7,718 nt of DNA, from contig JAEZCE010000094.1 in NCBI GenBank assembly GCA_023429995.1, positions 1 to 7,718 on the forward strand, read 5' to 3'. This document shows, one piece after another, positions 1 to 5,936 of the stretch. The notes beneath the pieces are model-generated. The model saw nothing but the letters and a program-made list of their open reading frames with translations. It did not search any database and was not told the origin of the DNA. Source of the stretch: Bacillota bacterium (lineage in GTDB: Bacteria > Bacillota > UBA4882 > UBA8346). The position numbers and the translations under genes were made by a program. The stretch's first letter is position 1, and each line of letters starts with the position of its first letter.

Positions 1-185
1 TTACGTCGTTACTCAATCACTCCGATCCTCAGTGTACATCTCGCCTTCGAAGAAGGCGCGTACACCTCCGGTTCTCGTTCAATCGCTCCTAGTACTGCTT
101 GCTTTTGACGCCGCAAGTTTATTCAAGGAAGTTGGCCCAACCAAACCGGCAAGGTCCATCTCGGCGCATCTGGGTATAGCGCCGA
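1..185 (+). repeat. Structured repeat element, copy 1 (left end outside window)
   Basis: This non-coding stretch matches the reverse complement of 294-520. The clearest match is 102-136 against 344-378 reversed, with 30 of 35 bases identical and no gap. Hairpins visible here: 32-37 pairs with 60-65 (GTGTAC/GTACAC) and encloses a second stem, 42-47 with 53-58; 98-102 pairs with 113-117 (CTTGC/GCAAG); 161-167 pairs with 179-185 (TCGGCGC/GCGCCGA). The same hairpins occur in the same order in the other copy. The copy is probably incomplete: the left arm of the long closing stem seen in copy 2 would lie about 40 bases left of base 1. I do not recognise it as a known RNA family or insertion element. 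It could be a structured RNA, a MITE-like mobile repeat, or both. Confidence 0.6.
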
Positions 186-245
186 AACTCGGGTAACCAG
201 CATTATTTTAGAGTCGATACAAATTTACAAAGAGATACAAAAATC

Positions 246-282
246 GTTTGGGTAAATCTAAAGTGGCCTGCTTTAGCCAAAC
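246..282. other. Bulged hairpin in the spacer between the two repeat copies
   Basis: GTTTGG (246-251) pairs with CCAAAC (277-282), and CTAAAG (258-263) pairs with CTTTAG (271-276). This makes a 12-bp stem with a six-base bulge on one side and a seven-base loop. It sits in the AT-rich spacer 186-293 between the two inverted repeat copies. No T-tract follows on either strand, so it does not look like an intrinsic terminator. Its role is unknown, and it may belong to a larger fold with the flanking repeats. Confidence 0.4.
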
Positions 283-293
283 AACTATGTCAT

Positions 294-520
294 CCGGCGC
301 TTTCGCAGCGGCGCGCCGGGATAAAGCTTGCCGAAATGAGAGAGCCAACTTCGTCGAATATACTTGCGGCGTCAGGAGCAAGTAGAGCTAGAAAGGCGGG
401 AAGCGAAGACCGGAAGCGTACTCAATATGTACGCGCGCGTCCACAGGACGCGAAGGACTGGAGCGACCAACTGACGACGCTATACGCCGCTCATCACGCC
501 GCACTCGCTCATTTCGGCAA
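294..520 (-). repeat. Structured repeat element, copy 2 (complete)
   Basis: Read on the minus strand, the element opens with TTGCCGAAATGAG (520-508) and its exact complement lies at 340-328, so a 13-bp stem can close a domain of about 190 bases. Inside are a 7-bp hairpin with a 3-base loop (436-442 with 446-452), GCGTAC/GTACGC (416-421 with 429-434), and TACTTGC/GCAAGTA (361-367 with 378-384). A 7-bp GC-rich hairpin follows outside the closing stem (294-300 with 313-319). The order and several stems match copy 1 at 1-185. A 67-codon open frame at 336-539 lies within the element on the other strand; its composition and position suggest it is spurious. The element is downstream of the DUF1848 gene, on the same strand. 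Whether it is transcribed cannot be seen. Confidence 0.6.
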
Positions 521-545
521 CGTTTCTATTGTTTGCTGATTTATC

Positions 546-575
546 TTTATAATCATATAAAATTTAAAGATCCAA
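546..575 (-). promoter_or_regulatory. Weak candidate promoter reading into repeat copy 2
   Basis: On the minus strand, TTGGAT (570-575) and TATAAA (546-551) are 18 bases apart. They match the sigma-70 type consensus at 3 of 6 and 5 of 6 positions. Transcription would begin near 539, about 20 bases before the closing stem of the structured element. The region is very AT-rich, so a chance match is likely, and the -35 box lies over the last codons and just beyond the stop region of the DUF1848 gene. Confidence 0.22.
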
Positions 576-1490
576 TAACTTTGGAGAGGCGGGATTGTGA
601 AAGGGTACATTTTTGATTACCTTTTCCATATTGGTATTGGCATAACAGTACAGGCATCCGAACCGGCAAGTATCGTAAAATCCCATGTCAATGGAAGGCG
701 CGCAATGGCACTCGGGCCGTTGGTACTTATCCTTGGCCGGTTTTAGATCGAGCTTAAAAAGGCGGTTCAACAATTGACTGTCGATGCAACTTCCGGGTAG
801 AATATTATAAGAAGCGAGATCCACCTTCTCAGAACAAGAATAAGCCGTTAGACCATTTTCTTGGGCAATACGGGCCAATTCCTTCATAAAAGAACAAAGC
901 TCCCCCCGGTGCTCCGGAGCGCGCAAATCTTTCAAGCGAATCGGTTGGGCAAGTCCGGATCTTTTGATATTGAGGAGTACTTTATCGTACAAGGTCACCA
1001 AACTGATTATGACCCGATGAGTATAGCCCCGAAGCGAACCGGCAATTTGGGAAAATTGCTCAAGATGGGAATCCACCGGGTTATTATCGCTTACAATGAT
1101 GGGATCGTACCGCCAAATCACTCTCTCCGGGCCAATGTGTTCACTAAGCCTTCTGAAAGTGGCGAGCCGCTGATCAAGGGCAGGAACCCGCGGTTCCCAC
1201 ACCTTTGGATAGTTATTGATGGTAAAATGAAAGAGATAACGGTAACCCATGCTATCCAGCAAAGGCAACGAAGGCGCCAGAGGAGAAGGGTTTTTAGTCC
1301 AGAAGACCAATGCCGCCACATCATCCGGATGCAAACTGACGGGTTTTTGTTGCCGACTATTATAGGGATTAACTTTCACAAAAAAACCGTTTTGAAGACG
1401 GTTCATGAACCATTCACTGTAAAAAGCCGGAATATCCGTGCGGCGGCTGGCGCTGATAATAACCGGTTCACTTTGGCAGGGTTTTATGAT
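564..1490 (-). CDS. DUF1848 family protein with C-terminal radical-SAM-like cysteine cluster
   Basis: Function unknown. The family (DUF1848) is described as having a C-terminal cysteine cluster resembling the Fe-S motif of radical SAM enzymes. Here that cluster is CRFGCLYC (CX3CX2C), about 30 residues from the C-terminus, preceded by a CHC motif. Family blocks FWTKNP, VIWRYDPII and the N-terminal IISASRRTDIPAFYSEWF are all readable. The first in-frame ATG is at 1406, but starting there would remove the conserved IISASRRTDIP block, which is encoded in frame at 1407-1460. The frame is open back to a stop at 1578-1580 and contains no ATG, GTG or TTG before 1406. I place the start at ATC 1488-1490 because AAGGTGG lies seven bases upstream; ATA 1485-1487 and ATT 1458-1460 are alternatives. 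From 1490 the protein is 308 residues, about the usual family length. The gene overlaps the end of ybaK by a few bases, so they are probably co-transcribed and translationally coupled. Identity is firm; the start is not. Confidence 0.87.
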   Translation of the reverse strand: MIKPCQSEPVIISASRRTDIPAFYSEWFMNRLQNGFFVKVNPYNSRQQKPVSLHPDDVAALVFWTKNPSPLAPSLPLLDSMGYRYLFHFTINNYPKVWEPRVPALDQRLATFRRLSEHIGPERVIWRYDPIIVSDNNPVDSHLEQFSQIAGSLRGYTHRVIISLVTLYDKVLLNIKRSGLAQPIRLKDLRAPEHRGELCSFMKELARIAQENGLTAYSCSEKVDLASYNILPGSCIDSQLLNRLFKLDLKPAKDKYQRPECHCAPSIDMGFYDTCRFGCLYCYANTNMEKVIKNVPFHNPASPKLLDL

Positions 1491-1972
1491 GGTATTCCCA
1501 CCTTTACCAGTTGGGGATGAAGTAATCGAATTAATTCCCCGGGGTTCATCCCCACCAAATACCCGCGCTTGCCCCCGTTAATGTAAACCTTCGGCAGCTC
1601 AAGAATGGTCTGCTCCATATAAACCGGCATCGCTCTCCTGGTGGCAAAGGGTGAGGTCCCTCCAACCAGATACCCGCTATGCTTATTGGCAATATCCGGC
1701 GCACAGGGAGCGATGGTTTTAACTCCGATGATTCTGGCAAGCTCCTTGGTGGAAACCTCCAAATCACCATGAATCAAAACAATCAAAGGGTTTTTATGTT
1801 CATCTTCCATGATTAAGGTTTTAATCATCGCATGTTCATCAAAGCCCAGTTCCCTGGCTGCAACCGCTGTACCACCCCGGTCCTCATATTCATAGAGGTA
1901 ATCCTGAAATTCGACTTTTTCGGCACGCAAAAAACGTACTCCAGCCGTAACCGGAAATTTTTCTTTTGACAT
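1484..1972 (-). CDS. ybaK: YbaK/EbsC family aminoacyl-tRNA deacylase (Cys-tRNA(Pro) deacylase type)
   Basis: This 162-residue protein has the size and blocks of the free-standing YbaK domain, a cytoplasmic trans-editing enzyme. Characterised members hydrolyse mischarged tRNA, typically Cys-tRNA(Pro), left by prolyl-tRNA synthetase. Visible family features: the lysine in MIKTLIM (Lys51), matching the conserved functional lysine of YbaK; HSGYLVGGTSPF (about 98-109), the glycine-rich substrate-pocket block; and INGGKRGYLVGMNPGEL near the C-terminus. The start ATG (1970-1972) has GAGGG (1980-1984) seven bases upstream. The 3' end overlaps the start region of the DUF1848 gene and contains that gene's ribosome binding site. 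The exact tRNA specificity cannot be read from sequence, because related subfamilies (ProXp types) edit other mischarged tRNAs. Confidence 0.92.
   Translation of the reverse strand: MSKEKFPVTAGVRFLRAEKVEFQDYLYEYEDRGGTAVAARELGFDEHAMIKTLIMEDEHKNPLIVLIHGDLEVSTKELARIIGVKTIAPCAPDIANKHSGYLVGGTSPFATRRAMPVYMEQTILELPKVYINGGKRGYLVGMNPGELIRLLHPQLVKVGIPS
1498..1504 (-). promoter_or_regulatory. Ribosome binding site for the DUF1848 gene, inside the ybaK 3' end
   Basis: The minus strand reads AAGGTGG, one base away from the ideal AAGGAGG. It is followed by a seven-base spacer (GAATACC) and then ATC ATA AAA in the DUF1848 frame. The position is right for a start codon at 1488-1490, where ATC stands instead of ATG. 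This site is the main reason for placing the start there rather than at the downstream ATG, which would cut a conserved block. Confidence 0.5.
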
Positions 1973-2007
1973 GACGCTGCCCTCATATAAGAAATGAATA
2001 CTTTATT

Positions 2008-2016
2008 ATTTTACCA
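2008..2016 (-). promoter_or_regulatory. Possible extended -10 promoter for ybaK and the DUF1848 gene
   Basis: The minus strand reads TGGTAAAAT, which fits an extended -10 element (TG, one base, then TAAAAT). No good -35 box is seen at the usual distance. Transcription would start near 2001, giving a leader of about 29 bases that contains the GAGGG ribosome binding site. The alternative is read-through from the cyclase gene 91 bases upstream. Confidence 0.3.
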
Positions 2017-2063
2017 CATTCTCACCGCTGTTTTTTATTCATGGACCCTAAAATAAAAAATTT

Positions 2064-2945
2064 TCAACCGCGCTCCACCCGGTTCCGGCCTTTGGCTTTC
2101 GCTTCGTATAACATTTGATCCGACTTTTGAATCATCTCTTTATAATCTGGAAATTCCGGCGACTTCATACATACTCCAATACTAACTGTAATCGTAACTT
2201 CTTTTTTATCCAAGTGAAATACATGTTCGGCGATGGCTTTGCGAATCCGTTCACATAGTTGAAAAGCCGATTCTATTGAAATCTCAGGGAGAATCAATCC
2301 AAATTCCTCTCCGCCGTATCGACCGACGATATCGCTTTGACGAACCGTTAGATTCAAAATTGAAGCTATCCCTCTTAATATATGGTCTCCGGCTTTATGA
2401 CCATAAGTATCATTGATGGTTTTAAAAAAATCAATGTCAAGCATTGCATAAGACAGCGGATTATTGGTCCGTTCAGCTTTTACAAATTCTTTTTTGAGAA
2501 ACTCTTCTAATAATGCATGATTATACAATCCGGTCAAGCTATCCTTCATGGCCTTTTCTTTCAATAAATCTTGGTCTTTCTTAAAACGTAAGGCCGCATC
2601 AATTCGAGCAAGCGCTTCCACTTCATCAAGGGGTTTCTTGATATAATCGAAGGCGCCGATTTCTAAAGCCTTCTTGACATCCACACCTTCGGCCTTGGCC
2701 GTAACCATGATTACCGGAATATCTTTTGTTTCCGGTTCCTGCTTCAAAAGCCGGCATACTTCGAAACCATCGATTTCCGGCATCATAATGTCCAATAAAA
2801 TAATATCCGGTTTGATTTCTTTCGCCTTATCCACAACCAAAAAACCGTTTTCAAAAGGATAAACCTCAAATGAATTATCCTCCAATATTTCCTGTAACAA
2901 ACGAATATTTTTCTTATTGTCGTCAACTACGAATACTTTGTTCAT
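2064..2945 (-). CDS. Response regulator diguanylate cyclase (REC-GGDEF)
   Basis: A cytoplasmic two-domain protein of 293 residues that makes cyclic-di-GMP from two GTP when its receiver is phosphorylated. The layout is PleD-like but with a single receiver. Receiver, about 1-120: acidic pair Asp8-Asp9, phospho-acceptor Asp52 in LLDIMMP, switch Thr82, and Lys104 before Pro. GGDEF domain, about 130-290: DSLTGLYN entry motif, metal-binding aspartates in LDIDFFK (about 170-172), catalytic GGEEF at 211-215, and DQMLYEAKAKGRNRV at the end. The RQSD at 202-205, five residues before GGEEF, fits the RxxD inhibitory site, so product feedback inhibition is expected. The start ATG has AGGAG (2955-2959) nine bases upstream. 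It lies 180 bases downstream of the hybrid kinase on the same strand, which makes that kinase the likely phosphodonor (inference). All key residues look intact, so it should be active. Confidence 0.95.
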   Translation of the reverse strand: MNKVFVVDDNKKNIRLLQEILEDNSFEVYPFENGFLVVDKAKEIKPDIILLDIMMPEIDGFEVCRLLKQEPETKDIPVIMVTAKAEGVDVKKALEIGAFDYIKKPLDEVEALARIDAALRFKKDQDLLKEKAMKDSLTGLYNHALLEEFLKKEFVKAERTNNPLSYAMLDIDFFKTINDTYGHKAGDHILRGIASILNLTVRQSDIVGRYGGEEFGLILPEISIESAFQLCERIRKAIAEHVFHLDKKEVTITVSIGVCMKSPEFPDYKEMIQKSDQMLYEAKAKGRNRVERG

Positions 2946-3125
2946 GATTCATTTCTCCTGTCCATTCCTTTATATTCAGTAAATCTCAATCCACGCTGGT
3001 AGTTGGTTGCGGGTCAACCGGGATTCATGAACCGATAGAACTGATCGCTATACAACGACTCAATATATTCGCTATCCTTTTAACCCTCTAATCTCATGGG
3101 CAGACTGGCAATTATTTTAATCAGA

Positions 3126-5768
3126 TTATTTTATTTGGGTCTTTGCTTGAATAATTTCGGAAATGGCAGCCATAATTTTATCAAATTGGGTACCGGATTT
3201 TTCGATGATCTGGCGGACCCGATTTTTGAGAAAATTGCTCTCCTCTTTAGAAAGGGACTTGCTGGTTACCATGATAATTGACATTTCCTCCTGGTCTTGT
3301 TGCCTTCGGAGCTCATCAAGAACTGCGAAGCCGTCTTTTTTAGGCATCATAATATCTAATATTAACAAATCCGGCTTTTTTTCATTGATCTTTCTTAATG
3401 CTTCCTCACCATCCCTGGCCAACCGGAATTGAATCGATTCTTCGGATAAATACTGCCCCATCAACTTCAGGTAATTTTCATCATCATCGGCCACCAACAC
3501 TTCCGGATAATGATGAGCCGAAATCAATCGTTGGATAGTGCTTATGAGTTCTTCCTGGCCGACCGGTTTAATCAGATATTCATCCGCCTTTAATTTATAG
3601 GCTAAATTCTTCTCACTCAAAATAGAGACCATCACAATGGGAATGATTCTAGTTTCAGCGGTAGTCTTCAATTCGGCCAGAATTTCCCAACCATCCTTTT
3701 GAGGAAGAATGATGTCCAATAGAATAATATCGGGTCTTTCTTTAATGACTTGAGTAATAATGTCCTCTTGGCCATTATAAGCGACGACTTCGATTCCACT
3801 TTCCTCCAAATACTGTCGATATAGGCGGCAAACACTCGGATCATCGTCAATACATACAACCTTGATTTTCGATAAGGAATCCTGAGGGGCAGGCGAAGCC
3901 GCATTTGTTTCTAAAGTCGCCCAGGACTGACTTAAATGGCTTGGTAAATAAACGGTAAAAGTACTACCTTCCCCCAAAACGCTGTTGACTGTGATTTTTC
4001 CATTCAGCATCTCAACAAATCTCTTGGTAATAGCTAAACCCAAACCAGTCCCTCCGACTTTCCGGGTATAAGTTCCGTCAATTTGACGAAATTCATCAAA
4101 AATACTTTTCAAGTTTTCCGCAGCAATACCAATGCCCTGATCCGTTACGGATATCCGGTAACCATCGTTTTCTTGATGAATCGAAAGGGTAACCGTTCCT
4201 TTTTCAGAATATTTAAAGGCATTGCTCAATATATTGATTAAAATTTCTTTCACCTTGGTCCGATCGCAGGTAATGGGCAAGCAGTCTTTTGAATCCAAAT
4301 CCACAGCGTATCCAATTGATCTACTTTCCTGAAGCGGCTGGATGATATGACTGACTTCCCGGACAACCTCCGCCAAATCAAAATCTTCCTCAAAAACTTC
4401 CATCCGCCCGGCCTCGATTTTTGAGAAATCCAGTAGATCATTAATTAAGGCCAATAGATTCTGGGCTTCACTCTTTACAATTTCTAAATTTTCCAGTTGG
4501 AGAGGGGGTAAAAGCGCACCGCACTTGTGAATGACCCGTCCCGTAAAGCCAATAATCGAATTAAGCGGTGTCCGAAGTTCGTGCGACATATTGGCCAAAA
4601 ATTGACTTTTCATTTTTGTGGCTTCCAGCGCTTCGGCCCTTTGAACTTTTAGCTCCGTATTGGCATCTTCTAATTTTCCTTCCCGGGCTTTGATAGCCTC
4701 CTGCATTTGACTAAACTTATCCACTAAAATATCAAGTTCAGTATTGGTCTTCTTCATTTGAAGCGGCTGTTTATAATCTTGGTTTGCAATGCGTGAGGCG
4801 GCATCTACTAACAAGTTAATATTCCGGGTCATTTTTTCGCCAACGATATACGCCATAACTAAACCGATAAAAATAACCATCACCGTTAAAAAAATTATCA
4901 CCCGAAAAAATCGAAATATCGGCTGCATCAATTGATAATCAAAGAATTCGATAATCAAACCGGCTTGTAAGGGCTCTAGCCATTGAAAAGAACCGAGGAC
5001 TTTTTTTCCTGCCACATCTTGATAAATCCCATTACCGCTTTTTCTTTTGTTAATTTGTTCAACCGCATAAGAATCTCCCGATGTAAAAGTATGGACTGTG
5101 AAATTTTCAGCCAGACGATAGCCAAACTGTTGTGTTTGCGTCAATAACTGGCCATCCCGGTTAACTAAGTATGCATGCCCTAGCTCTCCGCAGTTTAAGT
5201 TATCTACAATATAGGCCAGCCTATCCAAATTAATAATCCCCACTAACAAATAGCGCGAGACTCCCTTAAAATAAAAAGGTTCGCCAATCATTAAACAATA
5301 TTGCCGATTGGGGCCTTTAAGTAAACCACTGACAACGGAATCTTCTTTACCTCTTTTGAAAAAGGACGCGGCATATTGTTGAAAATCAAAATCACTCATT
5401 GAATCATTCAAAGAGATGATCGCATTGCCCTGACTATCGATAATCAGTAAATCTGCAAGGCCGGAATCAATTAACAGTTGTTGAGCCATGATTTCCCTTA
5501 CTTCTTGGGAACCTAGTTCAGCTTCTCCCAATTTCTCTAAAAAGAGGGCCTGGGTTTTCAGATTCAATTTCTTTTGGTTAATCCAACTAGCGATATCAGC
5601 CGCTGCTGATTTGCGGTAACTTTCAACGATCTTTAATTGCTGTTCTTCCAGGGAACTCCAGTTGACCATCAGTAAAATAAAAGATATGGCCAAAAATGTC
5701 ACCATAATATTAATAAAAAGAACTAAAAATTGTCGCCGGAAAAATTTCTTTTTAAATTGTCTGAACAT
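3126..5768 (-). CDS. Membrane hybrid sensor histidine kinase with two C-terminal receiver domains
   Basis: An 880-residue inner-membrane kinase. Domains in order: membrane helix (about 12-36); an extracytoplasmic sensor (about 37-285) with two modules each carrying an I/V-x-D/N-R/Q-x-G strand, resembling a double Cache fold; second helix (about 287-310); HAMP (about 310-360); a coiled coil; HisKA with phospho-acceptor His396 in MSHELRTP; and a HATPase core with N-box Asn516, DQGIGI (543-548), FDEF (557-560) and GGTGLGLA (572-579). Receiver 1 has Asp641-643, phospho-Asp685, Ser715 and Lys734. Receiver 2 has Asp761-763, phospho-Asp805 and Thr835; its last lysine is in an IIEKSG context (Lys857) instead of KP. 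I chose ATG 5766-5768 because GGAG (5775-5778) lies six bases upstream; an in-frame TTG at 5778-5780 overlaps that site and is unlikely to be the start. The sensed ligand is unknown. Phosphate probably passes through its receivers or directly to the downstream GGDEF regulator (inference). Confidence 0.95.
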   Translation of the reverse strand: MFRQFKKKFFRRQFLVLFINIMVTFLAISFILLMVNWSSLEEQQLKIVESYRKSAAADIASWINQKKLNLKTQALFLEKLGEAELGSQEVREIMAQQLLIDSGLADLLIIDSQGNAIISLNDSMSDFDFQQYAASFFKRGKEDSVVSGLLKGPNRQYCLMIGEPFYFKGVSRYLLVGIINLDRLAYIVDNLNCGELGHAYLVNRDGQLLTQTQQFGYRLAENFTVHTFTSGDSYAVEQINKRKSGNGIYQDVAGKKVLGSFQWLEPLQAGLIIEFFDYQLMQPIFRFFRVIIFLTVMVIFIGLVMAYIVGEKMTRNINLLVDAASRIANQDYKQPLQMKKTNTELDILVDKFSQMQEAIKAREGKLEDANTELKVQRAEALEATKMKSQFLANMSHELRTPLNSIIGFTGRVIHKCGALLPPLQLENLEIVKSEAQNLLALINDLLDFSKIEAGRMEVFEEDFDLAEVVREVSHIIQPLQESRSIGYAVDLDSKDCLPITCDRTKVKEILINILSNAFKYSEKGTVTLSIHQENDGYRISVTDQGIGIAAENLKSIFDEFRQIDGTYTRKVGGTGLGLAITKRFVEMLNGKITVNSVLGEGSTFTVYLPSHLSQSWATLETNAASPAPQDSLSKIKVVCIDDDPSVCRLYRQYLEESGIEVVAYNGQEDIITQVIKERPDIILLDIILPQKDGWEILAELKTTAETRIIPIVMVSILSEKNLAYKLKADEYLIKPVGQEELISTIQRLISAHHYPEVLVADDDENYLKLMGQYLSEESIQFRLARDGEEALRKINEKKPDLLILDIMMPKKDGFAVLDELRRQQDQEEMSIIMVTSKSLSKEESNFLKNRVRQIIEKSGTQFDKIMAAISEIIQAKTQIK

Positions 5769-5860
5769 CGCTTGCTCCAAGTTATTTGATACTAATATTT
5801 CGGATGATCTCCGATTAAACTTGATAGATGCATTTATTCCTCTTTTGATATCTGAAAAGG

Positions 5861-5889
5861 TTGCTTGAAGATCATTGGGTTGTTACAAT
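5861..5889 (+). promoter_or_regulatory. Candidate promoter for the symporter gene
   Basis: TGTTACAAT (5881-5889) is an extended -10 element: TG, one base, then TACAAT, which is 5 of 6 to consensus. A weak -35 box, TTGCTT (5861-5866), lies 17 bases upstream. Transcription would start near 5896, giving a leader of about 40 bases with AAAGGAG (5922-5928) before the ATG. The kinase gene runs the other way from 5768, so this intergenic region serves both directions. A small imperfect palindrome (CGGATGATCTCCG, 5801-5813) is the only operator-like sequence I noticed there. Confidence 0.5.
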
Positions 5890-5936
5890 AGAAAGTAAGT
5901 CCCAAAACTAAAAAAGTGACGAAAGGAGTCCTTTGG

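Noticed and set aside
336..539. 67-codon plus-strand open frame
   Set aside because: It lies almost entirely in structured repeat copy 2, on the opposite strand, has no ribosome binding site, and its codons are dictated by hairpin arms. No family is recognisable.
1..563. tRNA, CRISPR array or insertion sequence in the left gene-free region
   Set aside because: No cloverleaf with a CCA-type acceptor end, no regularly spaced direct repeats, and no transposase frame. The repeats present are inverted and diverged.
861..1520. 219-codon plus-strand open frame
   Set aside because: It is antisense to the DUF1848 gene, whose protein motifs are clear. The product is low-complexity, Arg/Gln-rich in places, and matches nothing I know.
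3005..3019. GGTTG/CAACC hairpin between the kinase and cyclase genes
   Set aside because: Only five base pairs, no T-run and no nearby promoter; compatible with chance.
5778..5780. TTG as the start of the hybrid kinase
   Set aside because: The TTG overlaps the GGAG ribosome binding site that is correctly spaced for the ATG at 5766-5768.
5916..5918. GTG as the start of the symporter
   Set aside because: The strong AAAGGAG site lies downstream of it and is spaced for ATG 5937, where family members also begin just before the KEKLGFG segment.
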